This document shows positions 35,965 through 43,595 of a stretch of DNA of 64,000 nucleotides, piece by piece. The notes below the pieces were generated by a model that saw only the letters and a list, made by a program, of their open reading frames with translations, searched no databases and was not told the origin of the DNA. The stretch spans positions 1,839,871 to 1,903,870 of the forward strand of contig NZ_RJSG01000002.1 of NCBI RefSeq assembly GCF_003725775.1. Direction: 5' to 3'. The stretch's first letter is position 1; every line of letters begins with the position of its first letter. This DNA is from Nocardioides marmorisolisilvae (GTDB taxonomy: Bacteria > Actinomycetota > Actinomycetes > Propionibacteriales > Nocardioidaceae). Position numbers and translations under genes: made by a program.

Positions 35965-36037
35965 TACCCCCGACGGGATTCGAACCCGCGCTACCGCCTT
36001 GAGAGGGCGGCGTGCTAGGCCACTACACAACGGGGGC
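35965..36037 (-). tRNA. tRNA-Glu (CTC)
   Basis: A 73-nt cloverleaf on the minus strand. The acceptor stem is GCCCCCG with CGGGGGT (first pair G-U), the anticodon loop CTCTCAA gives CTC, and the T-arm has GGTTCGAATCC. CCA is not encoded. It lies close to gltX and tRNA-Gln. Confidence 0.96.
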
Positions 36038-36105
36038 CTGAGCGAGACGTGACTCTATCGGTTGGTCTGGAACCCGACCAAATCGAACGAGTGTGTCCTT
36101 ACTCG

Positions 36106-36177
36106 CTGGGATACAAGGACTCGAACCTTGACTGACAGAATCAGAATCTGTAGTGCTGCCAATTACACCATATCCCA
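36106..36177 (-). tRNA. tRNA-Gln (CTG)
   Basis: A 72-nt cloverleaf on the minus strand. The acceptor TGGGATA pairs with TATCCCA, the anticodon loop TTCTGAT gives CTG, and the T-arm has GGTTCGAGTCC. It is 68 bp upstream of tRNA-Glu on the same strand, so both are probably made from one transcript. Confidence 0.96.
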
Positions 36178-36221
36178 CCGATTCGGACTGGCCTCGCGAC
36201 CGCCCGAACCGAAGAGAAACC

Positions 36222-37175
36222 TTACACGGCGGGCGTCGTGACCGGCAAAACGGGCGGGGTCGTCCGGGATGTGATTCCCATCCTCTTCGCGACGGTCAGC
36301 ACCAGCAGCAGGTAGACGCCGTTCTGGGTGATCGTCAGCGGGAGGTTCCACCAGGACACCTCGGTGACGTTCAGGGTGTCGTCGATGTTGCCCAGGAACA
36401 GCGCGAAACCGAAGGCCACGATGTTGTTCCAGATGTGCAGCGCGATGCCGGCCTCCAGCCCGCCGGTCCGGTACACCAGGTACGCCGCGAGGACGCCGAA
36501 CGAGAACCGGTCGGCGAACAGCGGCGCGTTCTGCACGCCGTGGGCCAACCCGAACAGGAAGCCGCTGACCACGATCGCGATCCACGGCTGACGGGTGAGT
36601 GATCCGACCGCTTGGAGGATGTAGCCGCGGAAGGCGTACTCCTCCCCCATCGCCTGGATCGGCGTGGTGATCGCGACCACCACCAGCATCGCGACCAGGG
36701 TGCGGGTGATGTCGTTCACCCCGGTGCCGAGGTCGTTGGGGTCGCCGGGCAGGAACGCCCCGACGGTGAGCTGGGCCGCGATCGCGACGACCGACAGCCC
36801 GAGGCACGCGAAGAAGAACCGCCAGCGGATCCCGGGCAGGACCGACATCAACCAGCGCGGTCGCATCCCGTGCACCACCCTGACGATCAACCAGGTGGCC
36901 GGCACCAGGGCGGCCAGCGACAGGTTCAGGTAGAGCAGGCCCTGCCACGTGACGGGGTCGAGCGTCGCGGCGTTCTTCAGGGCCTCCGAGTAGCTGCCCG
37001 TGTGGTCGAGCGCGACCGTGGCGGCCAGCAGCGGGAACAGCACCAGGGGCGCCGCGATGAACATCGCGACCAGCAGGGCCAGGAGCCCGCTGACGGGCCG
37101 CCACCAGGCGTAGTTCCAGGTGCGCAGCATCAACGGGTAGCTGCGCGGCTCCGGGTGCGGGTGCTCCAGGCTCAT
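36222..37175 (-). CDS. CPBP family intramembrane glutamic endopeptidase
   Basis: 317 aa with about eight hydrophobic segments. The CPBP (Abi) motifs are all present: EEYAFRG (about 180), SGFLFGLAHG (about 213) and HIWNNIVAF (about 255), carrying the catalytic Glu pair and His residues of type II CAAX-like proteases. It is likely a membrane protease; substrates in bacteria include prenylated or membrane peptides, unknown here. Stretches of Pro/Val at the C-terminus are cytoplasmic or external. It follows gltX by 20 bp and is followed by tRNA-Gln and tRNA-Glu. Confidence 0.93.
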   Translation of the reverse strand: MSLEHPHPEPRSYPLMLRTWNYAWWRPVSGLLALLVAMFIAAPLVLFPLLAATVALDHTGSYSEALKNAATLDPVTWQGLLYLNLSLAALVPATWLIVRVVHGMRPRWLMSVLPGIRWRFFFACLGLSVVAIAAQLTVGAFLPGDPNDLGTGVNDITRTLVAMLVVVAITTPIQAMGEEYAFRGYILQAVGSLTRQPWIAIVVSGFLFGLAHGVQNAPLFADRFSFGVLAAYLVYRTGGLEAGIALHIWNNIVAFGFALFLGNIDDTLNVTEVSWWNLPLTITQNGVYLLLVLTVAKRMGITSRTTPPVLPVTTPAV

Positions 37176-37195
37176 CGACGGCTCTTCGACAGGGC

Positions 37196-38656
37196 TCAGG
37201 CCGGGAGGGAGTCGAGCCGGCGCAGGGTCTCGTCGCGCCCGAGCAGCTCGAGGGACTCGAACAGCGGCGGCGAGACCTTCCGACCGGTGATCGCGACGCG
37301 CACGGGTCCGAACGCGTTGCGCGGCTTGATCCCGAGCTCCTCGACGAGCTTGGCACGCAGCGCCTCGTCGATCGCGGCGGTGCTCCAGGTCGAGAGCGCA
37401 CCGAGCGCCTCCCGGGCTGCGGCGACGACCCGGCGGCCCTCCTCGTCCAGAGCCGAGGCGACGTCGGCCTCGTCGTAGGTGACCTCGGAGGCGAACAGGA
37501 AGCCGAGCATCTCGGGCGCCTCGGTGAGCTTGTTGATCCGCTCGGCGATCAGCGGCATCGCCAGCTCGAGCAGCTGGGCGTCGGAGTCGGAGACCGGGTC
37601 GCCGACCACGCCGGCCGCCTTGAGGAACGGGAGTGCGCGGTGGGTGATCTCCTCGACCGGCAGCAGCCGCATCTGCGAGGCGTTGATCGCGTCGCACTTC
37701 TTCAGGTCGAAGCGGGCCGGGTTCGGGTTCACGTCCTTGATGTCGAACGCGGCGACCATCTCCTCCATCGAGAACACGTCCCGGTCGGCCGCGATCGCCC
37801 ACCCCAACAGCGCCAGGTAGTTCAGGAGTCCCTGGGGCAGGTAGCCCTGGTCGCGGTAGCCCAGCGCGTCCGCCTCGGGGTCGCGCTTGGAGAGCTTCTT
37901 GTTGCCCTCGCCCATCACGTACGGCAGGTGGCCGAACTGCGGCGTCTGCTTCGCGATGCCGAGAGCGGTCAGCGCGTCGTACAGGGCGATCTGGCGCGGG
38001 GTGCTGGAGAGCAGGTCCTCGCCGCGGAGCACGTGCGTGATGTCCATCAGTGCGTCGTCGACCGGGTTGACCAGCGTGTAGAGCGGATCGCCGTTCGCCC
38101 GGCACAGGGCGTAGTCGGGTACGAACTGGGTCTCGAAGGTGACCTCGCCGCGGACCAGGTCGTTCCAGGTGATCGAGCCCTCGGGCATGCGGAACCGGAC
38201 GACCGGCTTGCGGTCCTCGGCCTCGAAAGCGGCGCGCTGGTCGGCGCTGAGCTCGCGGCAGAAGGCGTCGTACCCCATCACCTTCGAGCCGGACTCCTGG
38301 CGTCGGGCCTCGACCTCCTCGTTGGTGCAGAAGCAGTCGTAGGTGTACGACGATCCGGCGAGCTTCTCGAGCGCGTCCTTGTACTTGTCGCCGCGCTCGC
38401 TCTGGAAGTAAGGCGCGTGGGGGCCACCGACCTCGGGGCCCTCGTCCCAGTCCAGGCCGAGCCAGCGCATCAGGTCGATGATCGAGGCGAGCGACTCCGG
38501 GGTGCTGCGCTCCTTGTCGGTGTCCTCGATCCGGAACACGAACGTGCCACCGTGGTGGCGGGCGAACGCCCAGTTGAACAGGGCCGTGCGGACCAGGCCG
38601 ACGTGCGGGCTCCCGGTCGGGCTGGGGGCCATCCGGACACGAACGTTCTCAGTCAC
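37196..38656 (-). CDS. gltX: Glutamyl-tRNA synthetase
   Basis: 486 aa, class I synthetase. MAPSPTGSPHVG is the HIGH-type motif at 9-20 and NKKLSKRDP the KMSKS-type motif near 245. The anticodon-binding domain follows. In actinobacteria GltX usually is non-discriminating and also charges tRNA-Gln, with GatCAB fixing the product; this is family knowledge. Its start overlaps the stop of the FAH gene by 8 bp. The adjacent tRNA-Glu and tRNA-Gln are its substrates. Confidence 0.98.
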   Translation of the reverse strand: MTENVRVRMAPSPTGSPHVGLVRTALFNWAFARHHGGTFVFRIEDTDKERSTPESLASIIDLMRWLGLDWDEGPEVGGPHAPYFQSERGDKYKDALEKLAGSSYTYDCFCTNEEVEARRQESGSKVMGYDAFCRELSADQRAAFEAEDRKPVVRFRMPEGSITWNDLVRGEVTFETQFVPDYALCRANGDPLYTLVNPVDDALMDITHVLRGEDLLSSTPRQIALYDALTALGIAKQTPQFGHLPYVMGEGNKKLSKRDPEADALGYRDQGYLPQGLLNYLALLGWAIAADRDVFSMEEMVAAFDIKDVNPNPARFDLKKCDAINASQMRLLPVEEITHRALPFLKAAGVVGDPVSDSDAQLLELAMPLIAERINKLTEAPEMLGFLFASEVTYDEADVASALDEEGRRVVAAAREALGALSTWSTAAIDEALRAKLVEELGIKPRNAFGPVRVAITGRKVSPPLFESLELLGRDETLRRLDSLPA

Positions 38657-39452
38657 GCTGCTTCACCTTGTTGGTCAGATTGCCGATGCCCTCGATGAAG
38701 ATCTCCATCTCGTCATCGACCTCGACAGGACCGACACCCTCCGGGGTGCCGGTGAGGATGACGTCGCCGGGGAGGAGCGTCATCACCGACGACACGTGCT
38801 CGATCAGCTCCGGGACGCCGAAGATCATGTCGCTGGTGCGACCGTCCTGCTTGAGCTCGCCGTTGACGTAGGTCTTCACCGCCAGGTCGGTGACGTCGAG
38901 CTCGGACTCGATCCACGGCCCGAGCGGGCAGAAGGAGTCGAAGCCCTTGGCGCGGGTGAACTGGCCGTCCTTGCGCTGCAGGTCGCGGGCGGTGACGTCG
39001 TTGGCCACCGTGTAGCCCTGGACGACGTCGGCGAACTTGGCAGCCGGCACGTCGCGGCAGGGGCGGCTGATCACCACGGCGAGCTCGCCCTCGTAATGCA
39101 CCTCGGCGCTCTGGCGCGGGTAGAAGACCGGGTCGTCGGGACCGACGACGCTGGTGTTCGGCTTCATGAACATCAGCGGCTCGTCCGGGACGTCGCTGCC
39201 CATCTCGGCGGCGTGCGCGGCGTAGTTGCGACCGATCCCGATCACCTTGCTGCGCGGCAGGACCGGCGCGAGCAGCCGTACGTCGGCGAGGCGGTACTCC
39301 TTGTTGGTCAGGTGCAGACCGACGTACAGCGGGTCTCCGTTGAGCCCGACGATCACGCAGTCCTCGTCCGGGATGCCGTTCTCGTCGACCTCGCCGGTGA
39401 CCACACCGAACAGGGGGTCCTCACCCGTGGTGAACCTCGCGATACGCACCAC
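38649..39452 (-). CDS. Fumarylacetoacetate hydrolase (FAH) family protein
   Basis: 267 aa. The FAH domain includes VIGIGRNYAAHAAEMGSDVP, the metal-binding Glu set in EVHYEGELAVVI, GYTVANDVTARDLQRKDGQF and LTGTPEGVGPV. The family hydrolyses or decarboxylates acylpyruvates and similar dioxo-acids. The exact substrate is unclear. It starts at one of two GTG codons at 39452/39449, and overlaps gltX, a linkage found across actinobacteria. Confidence 0.93.
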   Translation of the reverse strand: MVRIARFTTGEDPLFGVVTGEVDENGIPDEDCVIVGLNGDPLYVGLHLTNKEYRLADVRLLAPVLPRSKVIGIGRNYAAHAAEMGSDVPDEPLMFMKPNTSVVGPDDPVFYPRQSAEVHYEGELAVVISRPCRDVPAAKFADVVQGYTVANDVTARDLQRKDGQFTRAKGFDSFCPLGPWIESELDVTDLAVKTYVNGELKQDGRTSDMIFGVPELIEHVSSVMTLLPGDVILTGTPEGVGPVEVDDEMEIFIEGIGNLTNKVKQRD

Positions 39453-39481
39453 CGGAGCCTATCTGCCGGGGCGCGAGGGCC

Positions 39482-40057
39482 TCACGGCAGATGGTTCTCC
39501 AGGACCGACCGGCCGAGGTGCAGGGCCCGCTCGATCTCGGGCGGGTCGCCGATGACGATCGGGGTCCACTGGAGGTTCGCGCCGACCTGGACCAGCACGT
39601 CGATGATGTCGGGCGGCAGCGGCAGCTGGCGCGACGGCAGGTTGCGCTCGAGGGCTTCGGTCACCCCGGCCCGGATCCGCTGCTGGACCAGGCCGTGGGA
39701 GGCGACCAGGATCCGCAGCGCGAGCGCCGGCTCCCGCTGGGCGAAGTCGCGCAGCGGTTCGAAGCTCGAGGTGAGGGCCATGAACCGCCGGATCGAGTCC
39801 AGCGCCGCCTCGATGCCCCCTCCGCCGGGTCGTGCGTTGATCTCGGCGAAGATCTCGTCCGTCAGCCCGGCGAACAGCTCGGAGATCACCTGCTCGCGAT
39901 CCCCGAACCAGCGGTAGAGCGTGGTCCGCCCGACGCCGAGCTCGGCCGCAAGCGTCTGCATGTCGACGCGCTCGCCACGCTCGAACTGGGCCCGCGCGAA
40001 CTGGAGCGCGTGCTCACGGGTCGCGCGCTCCAGGCGCGGCAGCTCGGTCGAGGTCAC
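39482..40057 (-). CDS. TetR-like regulator divergent from a secreted protein
   Basis: 191 aa. The HTH is VDMQTLAAELGVGRTTLYRW near residue 31, followed by a helical effector domain with QADxxx-like hydrophobic core (LALRILVASHGLVQQRI). A dyad operator (ATGTTCC-N4-GGAACAT) lies between it and the divergent secreted-protein gene. GTG 40057 is the start. Confidence 0.88.
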   Translation of the reverse strand: MTSTELPRLERATREHALQFARAQFERGERVDMQTLAAELGVGRTTLYRWFGDREQVISELFAGLTDEIFAEINARPGGGGIEAALDSIRRFMALTSSFEPLRDFAQREPALALRILVASHGLVQQRIRAGVTEALERNLPSRQLPLPPDIIDVLVQVGANLQWTPIVIGDPPEIERALHLGRSVLENHLP

Positions 40058-40095
40058 GACGAGGAGCCTAGCGGGTCATGAGACATTTTCAAGGA

Positions 40096-40113
40096 ATGTT
40101 CCGAGCGGAACAT
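40096..40113. promoter_or_regulatory. TetR operator dyad ATGTTCC-GAGC-GGAACAT
   Basis: A perfect 7-bp inverted repeat with a 4-bp centre between the TetR gene (start 40057) and the secreted-protein gene (start 40150). It is well placed to block transcription in both directions. Confidence 0.75.
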
Positions 40114-40149
40114 ATTGAAGTTTTGTCACATCGCGAGTACGTTCCGTGC

Positions 40150-41466
40150 ATGCGCCCCTCCCTGCGTTCGCTCGTCCTTGCCCTCGCCGCCCTCCTCGCG
40201 ATCGGCGCACTCCAGCCGTTGCAGAGCGCCAGCGCCTCCGACCCGAGCCGTGACCGGTCCTGCGGCTGGATCCTCGAGCCCAGCGCGGACCGGGAGAACA
40301 TCCTGTTCCCCGACCTGGCGACCCGGTACCTGGGCGCGGCGATCCCGGTGCCGCTCGGCGGTTACATCGAGCTCAAGGGACAGTTCCCGCACGCGCGCTA
40401 CATGTCGCTGCAGACCTACAGCACCACGCTGCAGACCGCAACGAACCTGCGCGACGACCAGATCAACCCGGACCCGGGCTCGACGAACCCGTTCCGTGTC
40501 GGGGCTGACCGCAACGCCACGAAGCGTGGCTACACGGTGCGCATCGTCGCCGGGAAGCCGCCGGCCAACCCGCCGGCGAACACGCTCTACAACAACAGCG
40601 CCGACGGCACCCGGTCCGGCAACGGCTTCGCCTACCGGATCTACCTGCCCGACAACGGCACCGGCGCCTTCGGCGGGGTCCCGGCCCCGGCGATCACGCT
40701 GGTGCTGGCCACCGGTCAGCGCATCCCGCTGCCGACCTGCCCTGACCCGCTGCCCGACATGATGCCGGTCACCGACTTCCTGGCCGGCCTGGGCCTGCCG
40801 GACCTCGGCCTCGACGACCTCGGCCTCGGGCTGCTCGCTCCCCCGACCCCGACCTTCCGCCGCTACATCAACGCGGCGCAGGTCTACGCCACTGACGTGA
40901 CCGAGAACAAGTACACCTCCGACACGCTGACCCCGCTGATCGCGTCGCTCACCGCACAGCTGCCCTCAGGGCTCGGCGAGAACGTCGACAACAAGTACGT
41001 CTACGCCTACCTGTCCCAGGAGTACGGCCGGGTGCTGCTGCTCAAGGGCAAGATGCCGACCACGCCGAAGACCTACTACGGCGACGCGACGGTGCCGGCT
41101 CCCACCGAGATGCGCTACTGGTCGATGTGCACCGCCAACCGCACCACGCAGACCTACGGCTGCGTGCACGACCAGACGGTGCAGGTCGACCAGAACGGCT
41201 ACTTCACGATCGCCATCTCGACCGCCGCTGACCGGCCGGCCAACGCCACCGACGCCTGCGGTGTCTCCTGGCTGCCGTGGGGCCTGGACCCGAAGGGCAT
41301 CGCCTACATGCGCAACATGCTGCCGCGCGCCGACTTCACGCACGCGGTGCAGAACGCCACGTACGGGACCGAGAAGCAGGTGCTGGGCGACTACTACCCG
41401 AAGGGCACCTACTACGCGAGCCCGCAGGCGTTCGAGCAGGCGATCGGCTGCCACCCCCACTCCTGA
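40150..41466 (+). CDS. Secreted protein of DUF1214-like type, unknown function
   Basis: 438 aa. A Sec signal peptide (basic start, LALAALLAIGA core, SASA cleavage near residue 29) predicts export. The mature part has GQFPHARYMSLQTYSTTLQT near 75, a block resembling those in DUF1254/DUF1214 proteins (G-x-F/Y-PHARY), and NPFRVGADR. Six cysteines may form disulfides. The function is not known; it could act on a small substrate at the surface. It is divergent from a TetR regulator with a dyad between. An in-frame ATG at 40078 precedes the operator and is not used. Confidence 0.82.
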   Translation: MRPSLRSLVLALAALLAIGALQPLQSASASDPSRDRSCGWILEPSADRENILFPDLATRYLGAAIPVPLGGYIELKGQFPHARYMSLQTYSTTLQTATNLRDDQINPDPGSTNPFRVGADRNATKRGYTVRIVAGKPPANPPANTLYNNSADGTRSGNGFAYRIYLPDNGTGAFGGVPAPAITLVLATGQRIPLPTCPDPLPDMMPVTDFLAGLGLPDLGLDDLGLGLLAPPTPTFRRYINAAQVYATDVTENKYTSDTLTPLIASLTAQLPSGLGENVDNKYVYAYLSQEYGRVLLLKGKMPTTPKTYYGDATVPAPTEMRYWSMCTANRTTQTYGCVHDQTVQVDQNGYFTIAISTAADRPANATDACGVSWLPWGLDPKGIAYMRNMLPRADFTHAVQNATYGTEKQVLGDYYPKGTYYASPQAFEQAIGCHPHS

Positions 41467-41480
41467 CCTACGCTCTCTCG

Positions 41481-42494
41481 GTGACCCTGAGCCGAGCCGA
41501 GTGGAGCGAGCGCGCCCGCGCCCACGCCGATCGGGTCGACGTCTGGATCCAGCCCCACCTCGCGCGACGGCTACGCGGCGAGAAGCACCCGGTGCACGAC
41601 TTCCTGTTCACCTACTACTCGCAGCGCCCGACGGCGCTCCGTCGCTGGCACCCCGGGTACGGCGTGCAGCTGGCCGATGCACCCGAGTACGCCGCCCTCA
41701 AGGGCTACTCCCGCGCTTCGCCGGTTGCGCCTGCTTCCTCACTGGATGAGCTTGTCGAAACCCCCGTCACGATTTCCTCACTGGATGAGCTTGTCGAAAC
41801 CCCCGTCACGATCAGCCAGCGCTACCTGGACTCGCAACGGCCGGTGCTCGAGCGGATCCGCACGCTGCTCGCGGCGACCCTGGGCCGGCCGGCCAACCTC
41901 GGCTGCTTCGGCCTGCACGAGTGGGCGATGGTCTACCGGGGCAACCCGGCGGCCTCGGGCGCCGAGAACGCGATGCGCCACGACTGGCCCCTGCGCCTCG
42001 GCGGTCCCGCGACCGACGAGGTCGTGGAGAACCACCGCATCGGCTGCTCGCACTTCGACGCCTTCCGGTTCTTCACCGAACCGGCGCGGCCGCTGAACAC
42101 CCTGCACCCTGGACGCGAGGACCGGCCGGACTTCGAGCAGCCGGGCTGCCTGCACGCCGGCATGGACCTCTACAAGCACGCGTTCCGGCTCACCCCGTTG
42201 ATCCCCAGCGAGCTGGTCGCCGATGCCTTCGCGCTGGCCTGGGACATCCGCATCCTCGACATGCGCGCGGCGCCGTACGACTTCACCGGGGTGACCCTGG
42301 ACCCGACCGGGGAACCCTGGTCACCGGTGTCGATCGAGACCGCGGAGGGCAAGGCGACGTACGCCGCCGCGCAGCGCGGCTTCGCCGAGCGAGGAGCACC
42401 GATCCGCGAGCGCCTCGTCGCTGAGTGCGACCGCCTACTCGCGCAACCACCAGCGCCAGAGGCCGACGGCGAACAGGCTCACGCCGAGACCTAG
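41481..42494 (+). CDS. 3-methyladenine DNA glycosylase-like protein with in-frame repeat insertion
   Basis: About 337 aa. GEKHPVHDFLFTYYSQRPTA, LRRWHPGYGV, LGCFGLHEWAMVYRG, HRIGCSHFDAFRFFT and CLHAGMDLYKHAFRL belong to a family usually labelled 3-methyladenine DNA glycosylase in actinobacteria; I know of no strong evidence for that activity. Residues about 86-111 are two copies of SLDELVETPVTIS, encoded by tandem 39-bp repeats that interrupt the region between LKGYS and YLDSQRPVL. It probably shares a transcript with the secreted-protein gene, 14 bp upstream. The reading frame stays open, so the protein may still be active. Confidence 0.75.
   Translation: MTLSRAEWSERARAHADRVDVWIQPHLARRLRGEKHPVHDFLFTYYSQRPTALRRWHPGYGVQLADAPEYAALKGYSRASPVAPASSLDELVETPVTISSLDELVETPVTISQRYLDSQRPVLERIRTLLAATLGRPANLGCFGLHEWAMVYRGNPAASGAENAMRHDWPLRLGGPATDEVVENHRIGCSHFDAFRFFTEPARPLNTLHPGREDRPDFEQPGCLHAGMDLYKHAFRLTPLIPSELVADAFALAWDIRILDMRAAPYDFTGVTLDPTGEPWSPVSIETAEGKATYAAAQRGFAERGAPIRERLVAECDRLLAQPPAPEADGEQAHAET
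41735..41812 (+). repeat. Two tandem 39-bp repeats inside a coding gene
   Basis: 41735-41773 and 41774-41812 are identical and in frame (13 codons each). Each holds TGAGCTTGTCGAAACCC, the reverse complement of which also occurs between genes at 45017-45033, so the insert contains a dispersed repeat. Confidence 0.95.
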
Positions 42495-42689
42495 CAGGAT
42501 GCCGCTCACCGCCATCGAGGTGAGCATGACGTCTGGGGACGAGGTCGGCTCGACCCGGCTCACGTGGAGCACGGCCCCGAGCAGATAAGCGGCGAGAACG
42601 AGAACGGCCGACGCCGTCATCAGCAGCAAGGGGATTCCGGTTCGTCGCACGACGCGCCTCCTCGTCCGGGGCACCTGGATCGGTCCCAC
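42435..42689 (-). CDS. Small two-span membrane protein, unknown
   Basis: 84 aa: basic N-terminus (RTRRRVVRRTG), hydrophobic segments IPLLLMTASAVLVLAAYLLG and SMAVSGILLGLGVSLFAVGLW, and a WRWWLRE tail. I know no family. The 3' 60 bp overlap the glycosylase-like gene end to end in the opposite direction. The clear two-helix hydropathy pattern supports coding despite the overlap. Confidence 0.5.
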   Translation of the reverse strand: MGPIQVPRTRRRVVRRTGIPLLLMTASAVLVLAAYLLGAVLHVSRVEPTSSPDVMLTSMAVSGILLGLGVSLFAVGLWRWWLRE

Positions 42690-42741
42690 TGCCAGATAGA
42701 CGCTCCTGCTGGTCCGGAGGTTGCGTCGTCGGCAGGAATTC

Positions 42742-43116
42742 TCAGACGAGGTTGCCGTTGTGGACCCCGCTGGCCGCGATAGCGAACCCGAGCACCACCC
42801 CGCCCACCGAGAGCACCGTCATCAGGATCGGCACCCACCACGCCGGTCGGCTCTGCGCCATCCGCTTGATCGACCAGATCAGGGAGATCACGAACAGCCC
42901 GGCGGCGACCAGCGGCGGCGTCATCACGCCCCAGGCGATCCGGCCGTCGTCGCACGTCGTCGAGCTGCTGCCGCAGGAGTCCGACACGAACACGATGAAC
43001 AGGCCGAAGGCGCCGAACACGAGGATCCCGAGTGCCTGGAGCACGAGGAGGACGATCGTGGCGGCGCGGTCGCCGGTGCGGGTCTCGGTGCGGTTGTCCG
43101 GGCGCATCTGGGTCAC
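42742..43116 (-). CDS. Small membrane protein, unknown
   Basis: 124 aa with three hydrophobic segments (IVLLVLQALGILVFGAFGLF, VMTPPLVAAGLFVISLI, VPILMTVLSVGGVVLGFAIA). The first loop holds SDSCGSSSTTCDDGR, with a Cys pair likely on the outer face. The family resembles small actinobacterial DUF6264-type membrane proteins, but this is not certain. It lies divergent to the membrane-protein gene at 43221. Confidence 0.65.
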   Translation of the reverse strand: MTQMRPDNRTETRTGDRAATIVLLVLQALGILVFGAFGLFIVFVSDSCGSSSTTCDDGRIAWGVMTPPLVAAGLFVISLIWSIKRMAQSRPAWWVPILMTVLSVGGVVLGFAIAASGVHNGNLV

Positions 43117-43170
43117 GTGCGCACCGTAGTCATCGACGGAGCGGATTCCTATCGACTTCGAGGGCGGATC

Positions 43171-43188
43171 TGAGTACCCGTACGGATG
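43171..43188 (+). promoter_or_regulatory. 18-bp motif TGAGTACCCGTACGGATG
   Basis: The second copy of the motif at 32143-32160 (17/18 identical). It ends 32 nt before the ATG at 43221. The downstream bases CCCCGG are also shared. Likely promoter core or operator. Confidence 0.55.
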
Positions 43189-43220
43189 TCACCCCGGCGC
43201 TGGCGGTCGAGGCTGGACGC

Positions 43221-43577
43221 ATGACGAACTCTTCGGGAATCGCCCCGTGCTACCAGCCGCCGAGCACTGCCGACAACATCGGTCTCGCGATCGGTGTCGG
43301 ACTGACCTGGCTGCTGACCGTCGTCGCGGACGTCGCGATCTACCTCGGCAACTCCAACACCTGCGAGGAGCCCGCGGACATGCTCGCGACGCACCGGGGT
43401 CAGGCCGCCATCGTCCTGGTCCTCGCGCTCGCCGCGCTGCCGTGGATCGTCGGCGTCGTCCGGAGCCGGCGCCGCTTGACGGTTGCCTCGCTCGCCGTCG
43501 CCGCCCTGTTCCCGGCAGTCCTGCTGCTCAGCGCGGCGTTCGACCTGGGCTCGAACGGCGGCTGGTGCATGTTCTGA
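43221..43577 (+). CDS. Small membrane protein with conserved Cys loops, unknown
   Basis: 118 aa. Hydrophobic segments: IGLAIGVGLTWLLTVVADVA, AAIVLVLALAALPWIVGVV and VASLAVAALFPAVLLLSAAF. Cysteines lie in the N-terminus (APCYQPP), the first loop (SNTCEEPADM) and the last residues (GGWCMF). No family is recognised. GAGG precedes the ATG. The 18-bp motif upstream is shared with the membrane-protein gene at 32194. Confidence 0.65.
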   Translation: MTNSSGIAPCYQPPSTADNIGLAIGVGLTWLLTVVADVAIYLGNSNTCEEPADMLATHRGQAAIVLVLALAALPWIVGVVRSRRRLTVASLAVAALFPAVLLLSAAFDLGSNGGWCMF

Positions 43578-43595
43578 ACGCGCAGGGCCTGGGGC

